From the NCBI GenBank assembly GCA_032433595.1, contig JASWJB010000182.1, forward strand, positions 24,407-88,406: a DNA stretch of 64,000 nt, given 5' to 3'. The position numbers and the translations under genes are program-made. The DNA is from Conoideocrella luteorostrata. Its lineage: Eukaryota > Ascomycota > Sordariomycetes > Hypocreales > Clavicipitaceae. The notes under the pieces are model-generated. The model was not told where the DNA came from, made no database searches, and saw nothing but the letters and a program-made list of their open reading frames with translations. Shown in pieces: positions 35,551 to 47,830 of the stretch. Positions within the stretch are counted from its first letter, which is position 1. Every line of letters starts with the position of its first letter.

Positions 35551-37670
35551 ATAACTTGCAAGTTAATTGATGATTGTCAACGCCCTTACCGCGGCTTGTC
35601 ACTCGCTGAGTTGGGGACATCCCGCTGTCTCCCCGGCCGACTCTCCTGTTAATGCTGAAGTCACAGCCGAGCCAGGCGGGTCCAGTCGTTTTCGTCTCAG
35701 CACTTCAAATGAAGTCGTATAAGCGTCCTCAGGTTTGCCCGGCTTTTCAGCCGAATTGATGGAGTACGGGCTGCTGCGCCTTATACCTAGTATTCACAAA
35801 TCCAAAATATCCTTTCTTCTTTTTTTTTTGGGTAAAAGCCTCCCACTTATTGCTAATATCCGTTTGTTATCAACGTCAAACTAGATAAACGAAGGGACTG
35901 TCGGAACATGCTCATGTAGACTGACCTGCTGCAAACCACAAGCTAGACCTCTGCTCACCATGGCTTCAATAAAGACCACTAGATGGGGCATTCTTGCCAC
36001 TGGCAAATGCTTCTTTGTATGTTCTTACGATGATGTCCAATCATTTATCATTTCTGTATTTGAACTATATGCACAACAAGGATCTCAATCTCGGCTAATT
36101 GGTTCGTAGCGGGAAAGATTTATCAGTAGCTGCAGCGTGAAGGAAATACGCTATACAGTGGTTCTGCGGAGGGAGAAGGGAGTTGGGACTAGCTCGAGGT
36201 GATGACTTTCATGCCAGCTCCCGCCAAACTCGACTTCGCCCGGATGTTGGGTTGACCGCTGAAGGGTAGCAAGGATAGGCGAACTACCCCGTGAAGTTCT
36301 GGTTTACCATTAATCGCCGCTTCTATGCCTGAGAGTGACGCCGCAACGGAGCTACCGTTTCGGGCTGACCAAACACCATTGGAGTCTAGGCAGCTAGAGG
36401 CAATGGAGCAATGGCCCGGGAATAATTCGATTCCATCCGGCACCTCAATGCCGATCAATTGTTAGATTTGGAGGTGGAAACTTTAACGTCAAAACTAAGT
36501 ACGGAGAGAGCGGTTCGTCACGTAGTATTCATGACGGGGCATCCATACGTATCGATAATGTAATGGGCTGTGGGTCAGAGCACAATGGGAGGAAGAACAT
36601 AGGGGGAGTAAGATGATCTATTACTATGACTCGATGATAGCAGGTAAATTAGTCAAAGCCCTTATCTATTTGTTGACCCAAAGCACACACCCAGCACACA
36701 AGTATACGGGCCTCTGACGCGTGATCAGCAACGCAACTTCAATTCAGTACAGGGAACAGCTAGAGACTGTTACGACTCGGGTTCTGGTATAGCAGAGTGA
36801 AGGGCAAGACTTCTCATGTAGTTCGCCGCTTAGTACCAAAAAAGTAGCGCTTTTTGTAGATAGTCTTAATCTCTGACCCTCACTATAGACATGGTCCTTC
36901 TCCTCCATGTATGCTCGCTACTACCCCGCAGTGAAGAATTTGCTAGCCACATGATACTCTTCCCGATGGCCTCAGGTGCATTGCTAGTTCTACGACTCCG
37001 CGCGGGTCGTCGACGGTGGTGGTCCCTAACAGAGACCCGCATCAATTCATAGTAACCTCGTTTGTAATAAGATCAAATGGCTAAGCTGCCCAGTCCAAGG
37101 TTATCGGATATAAGCGCTCTTCAGTAAAACAATTCAAGCATGATAGGCATAAGAGCAAGGCCCCAAACAAGGGCATGATTTAAACACGGAGGGGAAACTT
37201 GTTGATCTATTTAGACGGTCTGGCTAGGACCCCTCTTATAGCTAATTTACTTGGCTTGACCAAATTGGTCGAGTCCAATCTTCACGCGAGAGCAATTCCA
37301 TCGGCAAGAGACCCTTTTTCGCCTGCACAATAACTAGGCATTAGAATTATCGGTATCTTACCGAACCGGCCCCATTAATTTTGAATACATCGAGACTAGG
37401 CCGAATTCAGCTATAAGACTACATTTTTTACTTGCTGCTAAGGGCGGCGCCCGCTGTGGGACTGTGAGGAGGAGGCCCACCGGTACACTTAGCCAACGGG
37501 TAATAGTCGAACCGCGCACCAGTGGCCGAAACCGCCATATCTACCGATTTCGGCCACACAACAAAAACCCCGCCGAGTCACCATCGGTTGAAAGCAAGAC
37601 CGACATCACCAAGACACAACGTCCCTACCGCTCGCCGGCGACTCAATTGAGCTGAGAAGCAACCGAAATC
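35551..37670. other. 2.1-kb non-coding interval
   Basis: Holds no supported gene. An unassigned minus-strand frame (36458-36189, 89 codons) has no recognisable family. The stretch also carries a possible short oxidoreductase relic (separate entry) and the promoter of the AGPR gene. I looked for an acetylglutamate kinase domain upstream of the AGPR gene here and found none. Confidence 0.5.
35960..36005 (+). pseudogene. Possible start-of-gene relic of a Gfo/Idh/MocA oxidoreductase
   Basis: An ATG in a good fungal context (CTCACCATGGCT) is followed by MASIKTTRWGILATG, the typical opening of fungal dimeric dihydrodiol dehydrogenase/xylose dehydrogenase-like proteins (RWGILATGGIA). After LATG the similarity ends abruptly and the frame closes. 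Only 15 codons support this, so it is tentative. Confidence 0.3.
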
Positions 37671-38965
37671 ATGCTCTCTGCCACCTCTGTGGCCCTGCGT
37701 GGCGGCACCCGCCGAGCCGTCCGGCCCCTCGTTACGTCAATTGCCGCTTCCTCGAGCTCGAGCCCATCCCTCGCCGGCCGACGCCAGACGCTCAACTCTC
37801 AAAACATATCCACCCAATTCCTGGCGACTCCTAGCCGACGAGGACGGGGATACGCCACTACGACAAACCCTAACCCCCCTCTAGGGAAGAAAAATGCCTC
37901 CAACGATGTTCCGTCTCGCGTCGCTCTGATTGGAGCCCGAGGATACACCGGCCAGGCTTTGATTGACCTTCTCAACGAGCACCCGTACATGGATCTTCGC
38001 CATGTGTCTTCACGGGAGCTGGCAGGCCAGGAGCTGCAGGGCTACAGCAAGCGTCAGATTATCTACGAGAACTTGGCTCCTGAGGACGCAGTTCAGTTAG
38101 ATAAAGATGGCAAAGTGGACTGCTGGGTACTAGCTCTCCCCAATGGCGTAGCCAGGCCCTTCATTGACGCCTTTGACAGCATCAACTCCAAGAGCCTTAT
38201 TGTTGATCTCTCCGCCGACTATCGGTTCGATGACTCGTGGACTTATGCTTTGCCTGAGCTTACCAAGCGTTCTGCCATTTGCCAGGCCACCCGGATCTCC
38301 AACCCTGGCTGTTATGCTACAGGTGCTCAGCTCGGCATCGCCCCCATGCTTGAATACCTGGGAGGCGCGCCTTCTATCTTTGGCGTATCGGGATATTCTG
38401 GCGCTGGCACTCGGCCAAGCCCGAATAACGATCTGAATAGACTGAAGGACAACTTGGCTCCATATTCATTAACAGGCCATATTCATGAGCGAGAAATCAG
38501 TCGCCACCTTGGCACTCCCGTCGGCTTTATGCCACATGTTGCTTCCTGGTTCCAGGGTATTCATCTTACCATCAATCTACCCCTAAATAAGACCATGACC
38601 TCTCGCGACATCCGCCATATCTACCAGGACCGATATGCTGGTGAGAAGCTTATCAAGGTTGTCGGCGAAGCTCCTCTTGTGAAAAATATTTCTGGACTAC
38701 ATGGGGTCGAGATTGGGGCATTTACTGTCGATAGTACGGGCAAGCGGGTAGTTGTGTAAGTGGTCAATAACTTCGTACATGCGTCGATTATGCTAATTCC
38801 GCCAAAGTTGCGTTACAATAGACAACCTCAATAAGGGAGCCAGCACCCAGTGCCTACGTAAGTTTCCTTGGTTCTGATATCAATTCTATTCATTCACTAA
38901 TTTATTCAGAAAATATGAATCTCGCACTTGGTTACGGGGAGTATGAGGGTATCCCTACCATGTAA
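37671..38965 (+). CDS. N-acetyl-gamma-glutamyl-phosphate reductase, stand-alone version of the ARG5,6 C-terminal domain
   Basis: Three exons: 37671-38755, 38808-38857, 38910-38965 (introns of 52 nt each); 396 aa. The N-terminus is a Ser/Arg-rich mitochondrial presequence (about 1-65, ending RRGRGYATT). It runs directly into NPNPPLGKKNASN and the NAD(P)-binding start RVALIGARGYTGQALIDLL. The catalytic Cys lies in SNPGCYATGAQLGIAP and the His in HIHEREISRHLG; the end GYGEYEGIPTM is that of fungal ARG5,6/arg-6. The enzyme reduces N-acetylglutamyl phosphate to the semialdehyde in mitochondrial arginine synthesis. Fungal ARG5,6 normally encodes acetylglutamate kinase plus this reductase in one precursor of about 870 aa. 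Here the kinase half is absent and the leader is fused precisely to the reductase. All reductase residues I can check are intact, so it may be functional. It lies in a gene-poor region, suggesting a paralogue rather than the main locus. Confidence 0.88.
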
Positions 38966-40907
38966 AGGCTCTGGCTATAGCAGATAGTTGACTTAGCTAG
39001 GACGTTCCCTAAAAAGCATTTTTCTAGTTTACATCTACTCCGTGTCTTCATAGAGGAGCTTTTCTTGCATATACTGATCTGTTAACCATATGCGTACTTG
39101 TTAATCTCCAGTATTGTTCTTTCATTTGGCACAGAAATTCCTCTGACGGGAGCGAACAACAAACAGACATGCCTGAGCGAAACCCTTGGATGACAAGGCT
39201 CGGTGAGTTGAAACCACGTCATTGGTAGCACCCAGCTCGAGGGGGCCGGCAGAATCTCATCTGGATCGAACCCTGCCTGAGCCATTAAATGTCTTGTCTT
39301 AGAAGATGTGCTCAAATGTAAGAGGAGATGAAAGTGTGTCTCGGTTGGTCACTGATTGCGACACTGTTCGGTCAGTAGATGAGGTGGAAATCACGGACAG
39401 TTTTGCAGCAGGAGATTGATACCCGTTACCATCCCATTGATGTATGAGAGCGACGCGGCGTTTTAGCGTATATTATTATTCACGTATGCACTCTCAGCCT
39501 CATTTCCCGACTGATTAGTAATTTCCTTTGCGTACGCCACCATGCCGTAAAGCGAAATGAAAAGGTCCCGAAAAGTCTCGAGCCCGAACACAACCGCTCT
39601 GCTGAGCTTCATCTGTAAATCTGTTTCAAGGTTGCGGGCGACCTGGAAAAATGTGCTGGTCCAAGTCGTCCGTAGCTTCTTTGTGGATAAAGTGCATTTT
39701 AGTCCGTACTCCGTACGAAGTAGAGAGGTGATCAATAAAGTCGTGCTTCAATATCCACTGGCGTGTGCTCCTCCTTGCCGCGGACGTGCTACCCTCATAG
39801 ATGCGCCTCGGTGGGTGTAGATGTAAAACGCCTGTGCAAGGCTGAGAACGTTGCCAATGTCTCGTGCAAATCCATCATGCAGGTGTGGAGGGGCCCTCAG
39901 GATGATGTGTAAAGTCGTCATGATCAACACGTTCATCGCTGGCCATGGACGGGTGGTGGGTAAGCCGGAGAAGGAGTTCAGATTTAGTTTTAGAGCTGAA
40001 TAACATGGGAGCTCTCCTCCTCAGCCCCTCAGCCTTTCCCCCTCATTCACAGGATTTATCTCCGCCCAGATCTTTTTCCAAATATGGACTCGGTTTCCTC
40101 ATACGGCTTTCTTTATTACCTAGTTGCCACGAGGGCTGGGGTACCGGTTCCACATGTGTCTAGCGATTTGTGCGAGAGGAATGCGGCAGTCCATAATGGG
40201 AGGAACTATGGCCCTGACCAATAGCTGCCTCGTTCGTCTCAATCGCCTTTTGCTGTAAATAATAGGTATATTCTTGAACCAGTTCGTGTTAACTTTCTTG
40301 CTTCGCTATCAGCAAGGGTTTTTTTTACCTCGTCCAATAGCTTGAACTAGATTTTAATAAACAAACTGCACACTACTTAATTGAGCTGCAATTATTCTAT
40401 CAGGTATATTTTTGGGTACTTTTTAGGTTTCGTACACCCTTTATTCCCTGATTTACTGTCTAATTTAGCACTCGTTCCGTTTGAGTCGGAAGAGAAAGAC
40501 CACCTTGCGCCGCGATCTTGGTCTTGCAGTTGTCGCATGATAGTGAGTGGACTGACTCACAACACCAAGACGGGTATAGTAACTAGCTAATATCACCTCT
40601 TGTATGGTACTTATACGTGTTTGCATTACTATGTACAGCAAGAGACCTATATTACTCGAGGGATTCACAGAAAATAAGTATCCATGTTCCGACAGGAGGC
40701 TCCTGTGCTTGTGGATCTGCTTGTTCTCTGGACCTCAGCTCTCTTTTCGTTTTCAATTTTAAATATGAACTAGAATGTAGGGCCTGTTGACTGGTGTTTC
40801 AAAATTTTACGGCCTTTTATGTATTTGGTAGCGAGAACCCGAAGCTGCTCGCCTTGCGCGGTGGAGGAGTAAGTCAACTTGGAAGACCCGCGGGAACGAG
40901 AATCCAG
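38966..40907. other. Non-coding interval between the AGPR-like and Pr1-like genes
   Basis: Small minus-strand ORFs (for example 39735-39463) resemble no family I know. TACTCCGTA occurs at 39707-39715. This interval is the 3' flank of both neighbours. Confidence 0.45.
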
Positions 40908-42408
<1,501 letters not shown>

Positions 42409-43589
42409 TTTGGATAAACGCGCGGCTTTTGCTTCCGGGACCACCTGGACATCTGACGGAGATGCTATGCAGGCTTTGGACGGCAGTACGGGGAGGCCAG
42501 AACACGCAAGAACAGCATCACGAGCGTCCTACTTATTTTATACCTGATGTCAATGTCCCCGATGCGATGCTCGGGCATGCAGAGTAGCATCGCTGCTGGA
42601 GGGGTTCACCGCATGGCTGCCCATCGCGCGTGCGCCATCTCACCTCCTCACCTTCCTCAACCATCAACGTCTGCCATGTGAATGGCCAAAGTGGCCATAA
42701 AACTCAACTGTGGTTGGGCGGCGCCTGAAAATCACGGCCTCCAGCTCATGTGCTCAGTCATATGTCTCTCTGCGGGCAAGCCACCAAAGCTCGGCACGCA
42801 GGGGGCCCGTGTAGGACACCACGGGCTGCATTGACTGACGGGTCGACGGTGGCTGTTTCATGTCAAGGGCAAAATTGGAGAAGCATGAACTTGGGCTTGG
42901 CCAGCCAGCCACATTGGTTGTCAACGCACGGAAGTACGGAGCAGAAGGGCAGGGTGGCAATTGGCTCTTGCAACGCCCGCAGCTAGGTTCCCGGCTAGCG
43001 CCATCTGCTGGCTACAGCTCCCCCACATTTCGGCGCTGCTTCCCCGCGCGCAGGATTGACAGTTGGTGTTGTGCGGCGTACGGAGCACTGCACGGAGCAT
43101 TGCACGGAGCATTGCACCGAGTAGCGACCCCGCAGCGCCAGGGCTCGTAGATTGATTGACCTGCTCGGAAGCCCCCATTCTGCTATGCGGGCTGTCAATC
43201 TAATGGTCGTGCACTCTCTGCTGGCATGACGGCTGGGTTTAGCTTATCAGTATACGGAGTATTGCAATATGCTATTCATACTTTTGGATAGTCAGTTCCC
43301 CTGAGGAAAGACAGTGCGCATAATGTGCACGGCCGGCACGGCCATTTACCTACGAAGCGTGGGATGCTGTGCCTGTGCCTGTGCCCTGTGCCCTCTGTCC
43401 CGCCGGTGCCCCCGCCTACTAGAGTTGTTCACGGCTCGCCACACAATTCGACACAAACGGTGGAAGCAGCATTTTCCGTGGACAGTTGCCGCCGAGCCCC
43501 TTAGCATAATAACTACGAGATGCTCTACTCCGTACGCAGGCCGATTTCGTCGACATCATAGGCGCAGGGAAAGCTTAGGATTCGTTGAC

Positions 43590-43795
43590 TATGCTGCTGC
43601 TGCTGGCGATGCCACTTACGAAGCTCTTGTTGCCTGCTGCTGGCGATGCTACCGACGAAGCTCTTGTTGCCTGCTGCTGCTGCTGATGGCGATGCTACTA
43701 ACGAAGGTCTTATTGCCTGATATTGATGCTGCTGCTGCTGCTGATGGCAATGCTACTGCTGATGCTGATAATCCTACTGCTACTGCTAATAATTT
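43590..43795. repeat. Imperfect CTG/GCT-rich tandem repeat
   Basis: Runs of GCT/CTG alternate with a repeated phrase GGCGATGCxAC...ACGAAGCTCTTGTTGCCT, seen at 43618, 43655 and (diverged) 43701, then decay into GAT/ACT/GCT triplets. On the plus strand one frame reads Ala/Asp-rich (AAAGDATYEALVA), so it may derive from a repetitive coding region, but the frame is broken. Confidence 0.8.
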
Positions 43796-44371
43796 TACGA
43801 TCATCTTATATGACTCTTTTGTTTTTTTCCCTCCCGGGGGCCTGCCGGGGGCGAGCTTATGCCTGCGGTAACCCCCGCCTCGGGCTCCACGGGCTTCTTC
43901 TACAGCAGAATCTCACCGCCTTGTTTCCGTATCTTAGGGGTTCCTTAACACCACATCTTCGCGATGCAATACATCACGGTTCATCGCGAATTCCATTGAC
44001 AAATCAAACCGATTGGAGAGAGGCACAAAAATTGGATAGCATAGGTGCCAGCCCATTAAAGATGCAAAACGGGGAGCTACGCTTCTCCCTGCTCTTGCCA
44101 TCGCCTTGCGTGATCGCAAATCTCAAGCAAAGCTCCGCTTGCCCTGATATAGATTCGATTCACAGTGGGGGCTAGTCGTGTACCCGCCGCCGCTGGACAA
44201 AACTCTAAATGCAGCCAACACCGCCTCCCGCCGTGTTTATCGCGTCCCGTCTTCCGCCAATGAGCAAGGGCGAGGAGCCTCGAAAGGGAATGGGGGAATG
44301 GTCGCCGGTGACCGTTACGGGAATGTGCAGTTGCTTCAATACATTGACCAATTACAAGAGCGGTTTCGTCG

Positions 44372-44517
44372 GGAAAGCGGCGTAATACTTGTTGATTGCA
44401 TTTCGGTCATATTTGCTTTTACATAAATCTATGGAGCATGCCAAGGAAAGCGGCACAATACTTGTTGATTGCGTTTCGGCCATATTTTCTTCTACATAGG
44501 TCTATGAGCATGGCAAG
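44372..44517. repeat. 73-bp direct tandem duplication
   Basis: The unit starting GGAAAGCGGC at 44372 recurs at 44445 and includes AATACTTGTTGATTGC(A/G)TTTCGG, TCTACATA/TTTACATA and TCTATG(G)AGCATG. The copies differ at about ten sites, so the duplication is not recent. Confidence 0.85.
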
Positions 44518-44978
44518 TCCTCAAGACCTTTTCACCGCTTCTAAGAGGGAACTTGGAAATGTACCGCCGTCTAGCCGCGATACCTTCATGAAGTCCCAAG
44601 GGCGCAGACTGCTGCAGCCGCTGTTGCTCTTCATGCTCATATCGACTCTCAGGACCACCATCATGACGCCAAGGCGTCGTAGTTTTGTCGATAGATAGGC
44701 GGAACGAGCGTCGTTGCTCGGCTGAGCCACTTTTCGCCCTCATGCGAACGCGTCCTAGCAGGTAGCCGCCACTCCCGCGGCTACGGTTGCGGCGTAGGAG
44801 GTTCAATGTGCGACCGTACCGGCGTCGGAGTCAAGGTCATCGTAGTGTGGGTCGTATTCTTCGGGTCCTTCGTCGTGTCATTCGTAGCCGAGGCCAGCAT
44901 CTGCATTCCCCAGTCAATTGGTATCGAAGTGAAAAGCAAAGTCGATTGTACACGGGATTTCGTCGCTTGGTCTTTCAT

Positions 44979-45178
44979 CTGGCTTCGTGAGAATCACTGT
45001 TTGGCTCGACGTGAGGCCGTTCATTGTTCAGGACATCGCCATCGCTGCCGGGGTTGCTCTCAGCATCCACCTGGTCTGGTTCGCGTTAGTATTGGGTTGG
45101 TTTCGGCATCCACCTTTGATCTGGCTTCGTGAGACTCACCGTTTGGCTCGACGTGAGGCTGCTCATTCTTCAGGACAG
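44979..45178. repeat. 142-bp-period direct duplication
   Basis: A 57-bp segment beginning CTGGCTTCGTGAGA at 44979 recurs at 45121 with about five differences. Between them lies related CATCCACCT sequence. It is non-coding as far as can be seen. Confidence 0.8.
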
Positions 45179-46039
45179 TTCTGCTGCTGTTCTCGTTATC
45201 TAGCTGGCTTAGCTCAAGTTAGTATTTTGTCAGGAAGAAAAGAACACACCAAACAACCTGTATAGCTAGTTGTACTATTCGGTATCAATTGATCAAATGG
45301 TTGGTGCACTTAGGTTGCCTTTATCTTGTGGTGTAGGTTGCCCGTATAAATGCGGACGGGTTCGCAGGTCAAGGTCGTAAATCAGAATTATAGGGCGCCG
45401 GTTTGCTTCTCAATTGAACTTGTGGTCTTGTGCTTCTGTATTTGATCAAATGGTTTATGTACTTAAGCAGTCAGTATTAGTAATAACAGTCTTTTAAAGG
45501 CAAAGTAAAAAATCCCAAAGTGTTGATTTTGCTTCACGAAGAAGGCATGGTTTCGTTTTATTCTGAGGGCAACTATGTTGACTATAAATACACTGATCAA
45601 AAGCTGACTAACGTCTTTTCTGCAAAAGAGCAATCTTTCCTCCACGTAGCTACCCTAGGGGTGCTCAAATTCCCGCACAAAGTATCAGTGCCTTTGACAT
45701 CTTTCCCGGCCTTTGGTTCTTAGGTGGTTCTCACCCGCTAGATGCCCTTGGTCGGAAGCCATAACACAACGAGGAAGCGGCCGGGGATAGCCAGCGTAGG
45801 ATCGCAAGGAAACGCAATAGTTTTAACGGATAAGCCTGGCGAGAATGATAGAGCAAGAATTCAGAGGTAGCGCATAAATAAATATCTGGATTAGGTTTGC
45901 CAAGCGGTTCCCAAGCAATAATCATCTCGTTTCCATCAAATTCGCTCTGTCGCACGTATTAAACGGGTTTCGAAGCAGGGAATCGATTGGTCGATGCGGC
46001 GCTTCGAATTCGTCGGACGCATACGGGGAAGTCAGTATT

Positions 46040-47830
46040 GGCAATTCACTTACGTCCGCAATGGCCTTGGAATTGTGCTGGTCGTGCAACACAGATGAGA
46101 CATTTGACTTCCTCTGGACAAGTGTCGCTGAAATGCCCGAAGTTCTGACAGTCATAACAAAACTTGTCGGCATTGGCCAGATGGAATAATCCGCCTACCG
46201 TTTCGATGTAATCCATGTAGTCCTTGAATATGTTGGCTACTCTACCCCGTCGCCCAAGTCAAATTCGTCCCGTGCAGCAGGAATTTCGCATAACTGAGTA
46301 ACAATATCATGTATAGGATGCATCCTGGTGTGCTGGTCATAGTTCAGCAGCCCTTGCTCACTGCTTAGTTTTTGGAGCATAACGCGCCGATAAATTTCTT
46401 CTAGAGCAGCTAAGGACGGCAATTCTCTTGGAGCTGCATGGTCTTCTGGTTGTAGGTAGCGGCGAACGGAGTCGTAGACTGATTGTAGTTTACGCGGACA
46501 TTCCTCCCACAAAACTAGTTGCGTAGGACAATATTTATCTTTCGGAGCGGGAATCGTTCCTTTGGTCGAGTGAGAAGGATGTGCTATTTTCGGCTGTCGA
46601 TACAGACGGTGGCAATGAAAAATAAACTCGTCAAAGCTGGTAGGTCTTGATCTCTCCTGAGCCTGCTGAAGTTCCTCCTGGTCTTTAAAAGCTCTTTGTT
46701 GCCGATTGTGATGTGACCCATTTGTGCTCGGGATAGAGCAACATTGATGCGTGCTAGATCGCGGGTGAAGCCAATGCGTGAAGATCGCACAAGTGAAAAG
46801 ATCACAAATTCTGCCTCAGCGCCTGCGGAATCATCCACTGTACGTACTGAAACGAGGTCTGGGTGCATCTCGCGAGCGGAAATCTCATTAATATATAATT
46901 GAATAAGGTGTTTCTGTTGCTTGTAAGGTGTCACAACAAGAACTCGTCCCGCGCGTATTGGTTTGCACTGAGATTTTCACATCTTCGTTTCGGGGAAGTT
47001 GTAAATTCTGGACCACAAACCTCGCGATTTCTGCGGCAAGACGTGCTTCAGATTCGTTGGTGTACGAATTCCCGACGCGAGTTTCGTTGGAGTCAGTGGT
47101 CATGATTAAATGATTGCCTTGGAGTTCAGGTGTAATGTCTAACATCCAATCATGGACCTTTGTCAAAGCTGGTGTGCCTGCTCGTTTGACGATTTCCATA
47201 CGTCCCTGGTATACACGCGCTGCAATAAAGCCAGCAACGTTTCCCTCGGTGCGATGGTTATGAATGAGTCTGACCGTTGCTGCATTCATATACTCTACGC
47301 GTCGGAGCAAGCTTGTTCCAGTCTGATCAACCATCAATTTAGAACATCAAAACAATTTTCGATATCCTGCAGTCTGTCCACCTGCTTGCGTAATTTCTTC
47401 AGTCCTTGGAGGGCTTTGCCAGACATTGTCTCAAACTGCTGACGTAGGTACGCCTTGATGCTGATTTGAGACGGGGATTGGGAGAGCTTGTTCTTCTCTT
47501 GCCCCTCGGAACCCGGATGGAAGCCGCTTGTGAAGAAGCCGAGCGTTTTGATGAGAGTCTGTATCGTTCAGTCGACCTCATTGACACTCGTCTTGGAGAC
47601 GAAAGATGGTACAACCGCTACCAGGAGGCCATATAGGTCTTCCGACTTTGTAGTTCGGGAGGACGGTTCCGTTTGGTAAGCTTGGGGCATTCTTGTACCT
47701 GCTGTTGCTTGTAAGAAAAAAGCATCTTCAAGGGCTAGAGAATTTCTTACGCATAACGTTTATAGCGTCCTCTCCTTGAGAAAGAAAGTTCGTGTTGGTC
47801 TTCGGAATACTTTAAAACGAGGCATGATCT
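46040..47830 (-). pseudogene. Broken UPF1-like (SF1) helicase with C-terminal zinc knuckle
   Basis: Reading the minus strand from about 47830: a fragment beginning MPRFKVFRRPTRTFFLKE soon hits a stop. A later frame with an internal TGA at 47568-47570 continues through SISIKAYLRQQFET-like helical sequence to a stop near 47350. The next frame (from 47337) has QTGTSLLRRVEYMNAATVRL, SF1 helicase core sequence. A frame change near 46940 is needed to reach RVLVVTPYKQQ and then DLARINVALSRAQMGHI (motif VI). The segment SVRTVDDSAGAEAEF matches motif V but has Ala where Gln is usual. After a further frame change comes LWEECPRKLQ and finally a CCHC knuckle (CYDCQNFGHFSDTC) near 46160-46120. At least three frame breaks and one stop make it non-functional as one protein, unless several introns are missed. 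Related genes act in RNA surveillance or silencing. Confidence 0.7.

Larger units (their letters stand above)
42409..46039. other. Gene-poor interval rich in simple and local repeats
   Basis: Contains the Pr1-like gene promoter and then repeats listed separately (43590-43795, 44372-44517, 44979-45178). Around 43080-43130 a 14-15-bp phrase (GCACGGAGCATT) is repeated about three times. Several ORFs of 60-185 codons exist but follow the trinucleotide repeat or lack any family signal. Two TACGGAGTA-type motifs are at 43253 and 43526. Confidence 0.45.

Noticed and set aside
39463..39936. Minus-strand ORFs considered as an enzyme relic
   Set aside because: Protein-like composition but no motif I could name; not supportable.
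42409..42444. Extending the Pr1-like protease to an earlier in-frame ATG
   Set aside because: It would add 12 basic residues before a perfect signal peptide; ATG 42408 is preferred.
43314..44175. Overlapping plus-strand ORFs of 150-185 codons
   Set aside because: They are created by the CTG-rich repeat, which is open in several frames; no domain present.
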